Assembly (NCBI GenBank): GCA_023386835.1
Contig: JAEWIY010000069.1
Coordinates: 1 to 8,198 of the forward strand
Reading direction: 5' to 3'
DNA length: 8,198 nucleotides
Source of the DNA: Verrucomicrobiota bacterium
GTDB taxonomy: Bacteria > Verrucomicrobiota > Verrucomicrobiia > Opitutales > Opitutaceae
This document shows, piece by piece, positions 5,973 to 8,198 of this stretch. Position numbers and translations under genes: made by a program. The first letter of the stretch is position 1. The number at the start of each line of letters is the position of its first letter. The notes below the pieces were generated by a model that was not told where the DNA came from, did no database searches, and saw only the letters and a program-made list of their open reading frames with translations.

Positions 5973-6362
5973 TCACTTCAGGCGCTCGAGGTGGCCTTGG
6001 CGGCGGACGAGGTTCTTGTAGTCCCATTGGATGTCCCGCGCCTTGGCCAGCCAGCGTGCCAGGTCGGTGACGTTCACCTCGGTTACCCGGGTGAAACGCG
6101 CCTCCGCGGCCTTGAAGCTGCCCTCCTTCTTCAATCCAGGTTCGTCAAACGACTGGCCGCTCCAGAAGAGCAGGCGCACCCCGCCCTTCAACTTGCTGTA
6201 TCCAACCACCGGATTCCCGTCGAGGAACCACACGGGATGTGCATGCCAGATCCTGTTCTCCGCCTCGGGCAGCGCACGATCGATCTCCTGCGCCAGGCAT
6301 TGGCAAATCTCCCGGTCGCTCGGCAACTGGGCCCGGTTGTACGTCTCGGTGGCGGGGTGCAT
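5973..6362 (-). CDS. DUF1801 (YdhG-like) family protein
   Basis: The 129-residue protein matches DUF1801 / YdhG-like proteins, an iron-chaperone-frataxin-like alpha/beta fold. Landmarks are the opening helix SDREICQCLAQEIDRALPEA (15-34), the family core ENRIWHAHPVWFLDGNPVVG (35-54), the strand VRLLFWSGQSFDEP (62-75), EGSFKAAEARFTRV (80-93), and the closing helix TDLARWLAKARDIQWDYKNL (99-118). It ends in a basic tail (LVRRQGHLERLK). The frame is open to 6491, but ATG 6360-6362 is chosen because the family's usual MHP start falls there; only a weak GGGTGG lies just upstream. The biochemical role is not established, and comparison to frataxin is by fold. It is divergent from the threonine ammonia-lyase gene 160 bases away and convergent with the VOC gene. 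Confidence 0.9.
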   Translation of the reverse strand: MHPATETYNRAQLPSDREICQCLAQEIDRALPEAENRIWHAHPVWFLDGNPVVGYSKLKGGVRLLFWSGQSFDEPGLKKEGSFKAAEARFTRVTEVNVTDLARWLAKARDIQWDYKNLVRRQGHLERLK

Positions 6363-6522
6363 GCCACCCGGAATAAACAAAGATTCATCCGCCGAAAGCG
6401 TGAATCCACACGTCTGCGGCACCCTGGTTCGGGCCAGTCGATTTCTCAGCTGACTCGCCGGCGTCATTTCCCGTTTTGACCCCACCGCCAATCGGGTGTC
6501 GTCTGATCGCCACCAATTATCA
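6363..6522. promoter_or_regulatory. Divergent gap between the DUF1801 and ilvA genes
   Basis: Both promoters should lie in these 160 bases. On the plus strand TTGACC (6476-6481) resembles a -35 box, but no convincing -10 lies 16 to 18 bases on. Just before the ilvA start, AATTAT (6515-6520) is the most AT-rich stretch. I see no leader peptide rich in Ile, Val, Leu or Thr codons, no attenuator hairpin and no T-box, so classical isoleucine attenuation is not evident. Confidence 0.35.
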
Positions 6523-8103
6523 ATGGACGCGCTTCCGATCGACCGCCGCCTGCGTCAGGAAATTCTCCTCGCCCGGGAGCGAGTGTACCGCTTCGACCAG
6601 CCCACTCCGCTCGAGCAACTCGTGCTGCCCGGCGACGAACCGGGACCCACAATCTTCGTCAAACGCGAGGACCTGTCAGCGGTGAAGTCCTACAAGTGGC
6701 GCGGCGCCTGCAATCGCATCGCCGTCCTCTCCAGTGAGGAGCGCGCCCGCGGCGTCGTCACCGCCTCGGCCGGCAACCACGCCCAAGGAGTCGCCCTCGC
6801 CGCCCGACGGCTCGGGATTCGCGCCCGCATCCACATGCCGCGCTCAACCCCGCGCGTGAAACGCCAGGCCGTCCGCCAGCTGGGCGGCGAGTTTGTCGAG
6901 CTGGTGTATTCAGGCGAAAGCTACGACGAAGCCGTCACGGGCGCGCGGGCGGACGAACGGGAAATCGGCGCCGTCTACATCCACGCCTATGACGACCTTC
7001 AGGTCATGGGCGGACAAGGCACGCTGGCCGACGAAGTCGTGTTGTCGGGTCACGGCCCATTTGACGCGGCATTTCTCCAGATCGGTGGCGGTGGCATGGC
7101 GTCAGCCGTGTCCAACTGGCTCCGCACGTACTGGCCGACGATGGACCTCATCGGTGTCGAAGGCGTCGGACAGGCATCGATGCGCGCCGCCCTGGCCGCC
7201 GGCCGGCCGGTCGCTCTCGAGCACGTGGACATTTTCTGCGACGGCACTGCCGTCCGTCAGGCCGGTGCGCTGCCGTTCGAGATCTGCCAGCAGACGCTGA
7301 CACGCATCGACACCGTCACGAACGAGGAGGTCAGCACGGCCATGCGCGTGCTCTGGGAGGGGCTGCGCTGCGTCTCCGAACCCTCGGGCGCGATGGGTCT
7401 GGCGGCCGTATTGAAGAACCGGGCCGCCCTGGCCGGAAAGCGCGTGCTCGTGGTGGTGACCGGCGCCAACATCGACTTTCTGCAACTCGGCCTGATCGCG
7501 CAGTCCCAAGGCGCCACCGGCGGCCATGCGCGCACGGTGCGCGTGCGCATCTCGGAAAAACCCGGCTCGATGCTGCGCCTGCTCGACGGCTGCTTCGCCG
7601 GGCTCAGCATCAGCGACTTTCAGTATGGAAAAACGGATACAGCGGTCGCGTGGCCGGTCTTCACGTTAACGGCTGACGATCCCGTTCAACTCTCCACCCT
7701 GCCCGCCCGGCTCGCCGCCGGGGGCCACGAGTGGGAGGATGCCACCACCGCGGTCGACGTGGCGTTTCGCGCCATTCCGCTCCGCCCCGACCTGCTCGCC
7801 CACCCGCTCTTCCTGCGGCTCGACTTTTACGAACGCTCCGGCGCCCTGCACGACTTCCTCGCGCAACGGGTGCGCGACCAGGCCGACCTCTGTTACTTCA
7901 ACTACCGCCAGTCCGGCGAACGGATCGGTCGCGCGCTGCTGGGGTTGGACTTCGTGGGCGCGGAGGCCCGGCAACAATTCCTCGCCGACCTGCCCGAGCA
8001 CGGGCCCGGTTATCGCAGCTGCATTCCGGTCGATGAAGCGACCCGCGCGCGACTGCTCGGCGAACACCCAACGCCTAGCGGCGCGTGTAAGTCGGAAGTT
8101 TAG
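6523..8103 (+). CDS. ilvA: Threonine ammonia-lyase, biosynthetic type (IlvA)
   Basis: The 526-residue protein is a PLP-dependent fold-type-II enzyme that deaminates L-threonine to 2-oxobutanoate and ammonia, the first step of isoleucine synthesis, in the cytoplasm. The catalytic part spans about 1-325: KRED (47-50), the PLP lysine K58 in SYKWRGA (56-62), SAGNHAQGVA (82-91), the phosphate-holding GGGGM (188-192), EPSGA (286-290) and TGAN (313-316). After a linker come two ACT-like regulatory modules, about 338-390 and 426-478, whose second (PLFLRLDFYERSGALHDFL, 428-446; CYFNYRQSG, 457-465) aligns well with the E. coli enzyme. Length is close to the 514-residue E. coli protein, so isoleucine feedback control is likely. 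Oddities: Trp59 after the PLP lysine, where Leu or Ile is usual; Thr313, where E. coli has Ser; and Gly369, where E. coli IlvA has Arg in its NYRF motif. ATG 6523 is preferred over GTG 6496. No Shine-Dalgarno and no other ilv genes are nearby. Confidence 0.93.
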   Translation: MDALPIDRRLRQEILLARERVYRFDQPTPLEQLVLPGDEPGPTIFVKREDLSAVKSYKWRGACNRIAVLSSEERARGVVTASAGNHAQGVALAARRLGIRARIHMPRSTPRVKRQAVRQLGGEFVELVYSGESYDEAVTGARADEREIGAVYIHAYDDLQVMGGQGTLADEVVLSGHGPFDAAFLQIGGGGMASAVSNWLRTYWPTMDLIGVEGVGQASMRAALAAGRPVALEHVDIFCDGTAVRQAGALPFEICQQTLTRIDTVTNEEVSTAMRVLWEGLRCVSEPSGAMGLAAVLKNRAALAGKRVLVVVTGANIDFLQLGLIAQSQGATGGHARTVRVRISEKPGSMLRLLDGCFAGLSISDFQYGKTDTAVAWPVFTLTADDPVQLSTLPARLAAGGHEWEDATTAVDVAFRAIPLRPDLLAHPLFLRLDFYERSGALHDFLAQRVRDQADLCYFNYRQSGERIGRALLGLDFVGAEARQQFLADLPEHGPGYRSCIPVDEATRARLLGEHPTPSGACKSEV

Positions 8104-8198
8104 CGAGAAGTGGCGAGTTCGGCTTAGCGCACTGTGATTGCCTCGATTTCGTGGACAGAGGGTCGAGTTGTTCATCAAGCTCCCCGGAACCCACGGCT

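Noticed and set aside
6476..6504. TTGACC as a -35 promoter box for ilvA.
   Set aside because: No acceptable -10 hexamer lies 16-18 bases downstream (the sequence there is TCGTCT).
7666..8178. A 170-codon minus-strand frame under the end of ilvA.
   Set aside because: It is antisense to a confidently identified coding region and its sequence resembles nothing; third-position GC bias explains the open frame.
8104..8198. Searched the sequence after ilvA for a terminator or the next gene.
   Set aside because: Only 95 bases remain; no stem followed by a T-run and no convincing start codon were found.

Overview
The window is GC-rich bacterial DNA carrying eight protein-coding genes, one of them cut by the left edge. 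Most are single-gene units separated by unusually long gaps (about 110 to 460 bases), several ending in strong intrinsic terminators. The protein repertoire points to a free-living Gram-negative. It includes an outer-membrane beta-barrel ending in Phe, a lipoprotein, a biosynthetic threonine dehydratase, and small stress or ligand-binding proteins. The style of the nitronate-monooxygenase-like and DUF1801 proteins, the GC content and the lack of Shine-Dalgarno sequences make me favour Verrucomicrobiota (Opitutales-like). That is an inference from memory of homologues, not a search result. No rRNA, complete tRNA, transposase, integrase, CRISPR array or phage gene was seen.

Layout. Positions 1-501 (+) hold the mature part of an outer-membrane beta-barrel protein, followed by a textbook terminator (536-565). 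A 450-base stretch without a convincing gene contains two adjacent imperfect stem-loops (864-948). Positions 1018-2442 (-) encode a PfaD/nitronate-monooxygenase-type FMN TIM-barrel protein. A 460-base divergent gap leads to 2903-3424 (+), a general-stress-protein-26-like FMN split barrel, followed by two hairpins. After another 400 bases of gene-free sequence comes a PEGA-like lipoprotein (3887-4411, +) with a strong terminator (4427-4461).

The right half holds a GyrI-like effector-binding protein (4732-5223, +) and a PhnB-like VOC protein (5337-5822, +). Perfect palindromes lie just upstream of each. A repeat-bearing convergent gap follows, then a DUF1801 protein (5973-6362, -) and, divergently, a full-length IlvA-type threonine ammonia-lyase with two C-terminal ACT-like modules (6523-8103, +).

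How the genes work together: there is little sign of one pathway. IlvA makes 2-oxobutanoate for isoleucine, but no other ilv gene is present. The nitronate-monooxygenase-like and split-barrel genes are divergent and both belong to flavin-binding families. The GyrI-like, VOC and DUF1801 genes form a loose group of small proteins of the kind that often travel as accessory genes. I did not find a clear new system. The best leads are the palindromic sites flanking the GyrI-like gene and the absence of ribosome-binding sites at every gene start.
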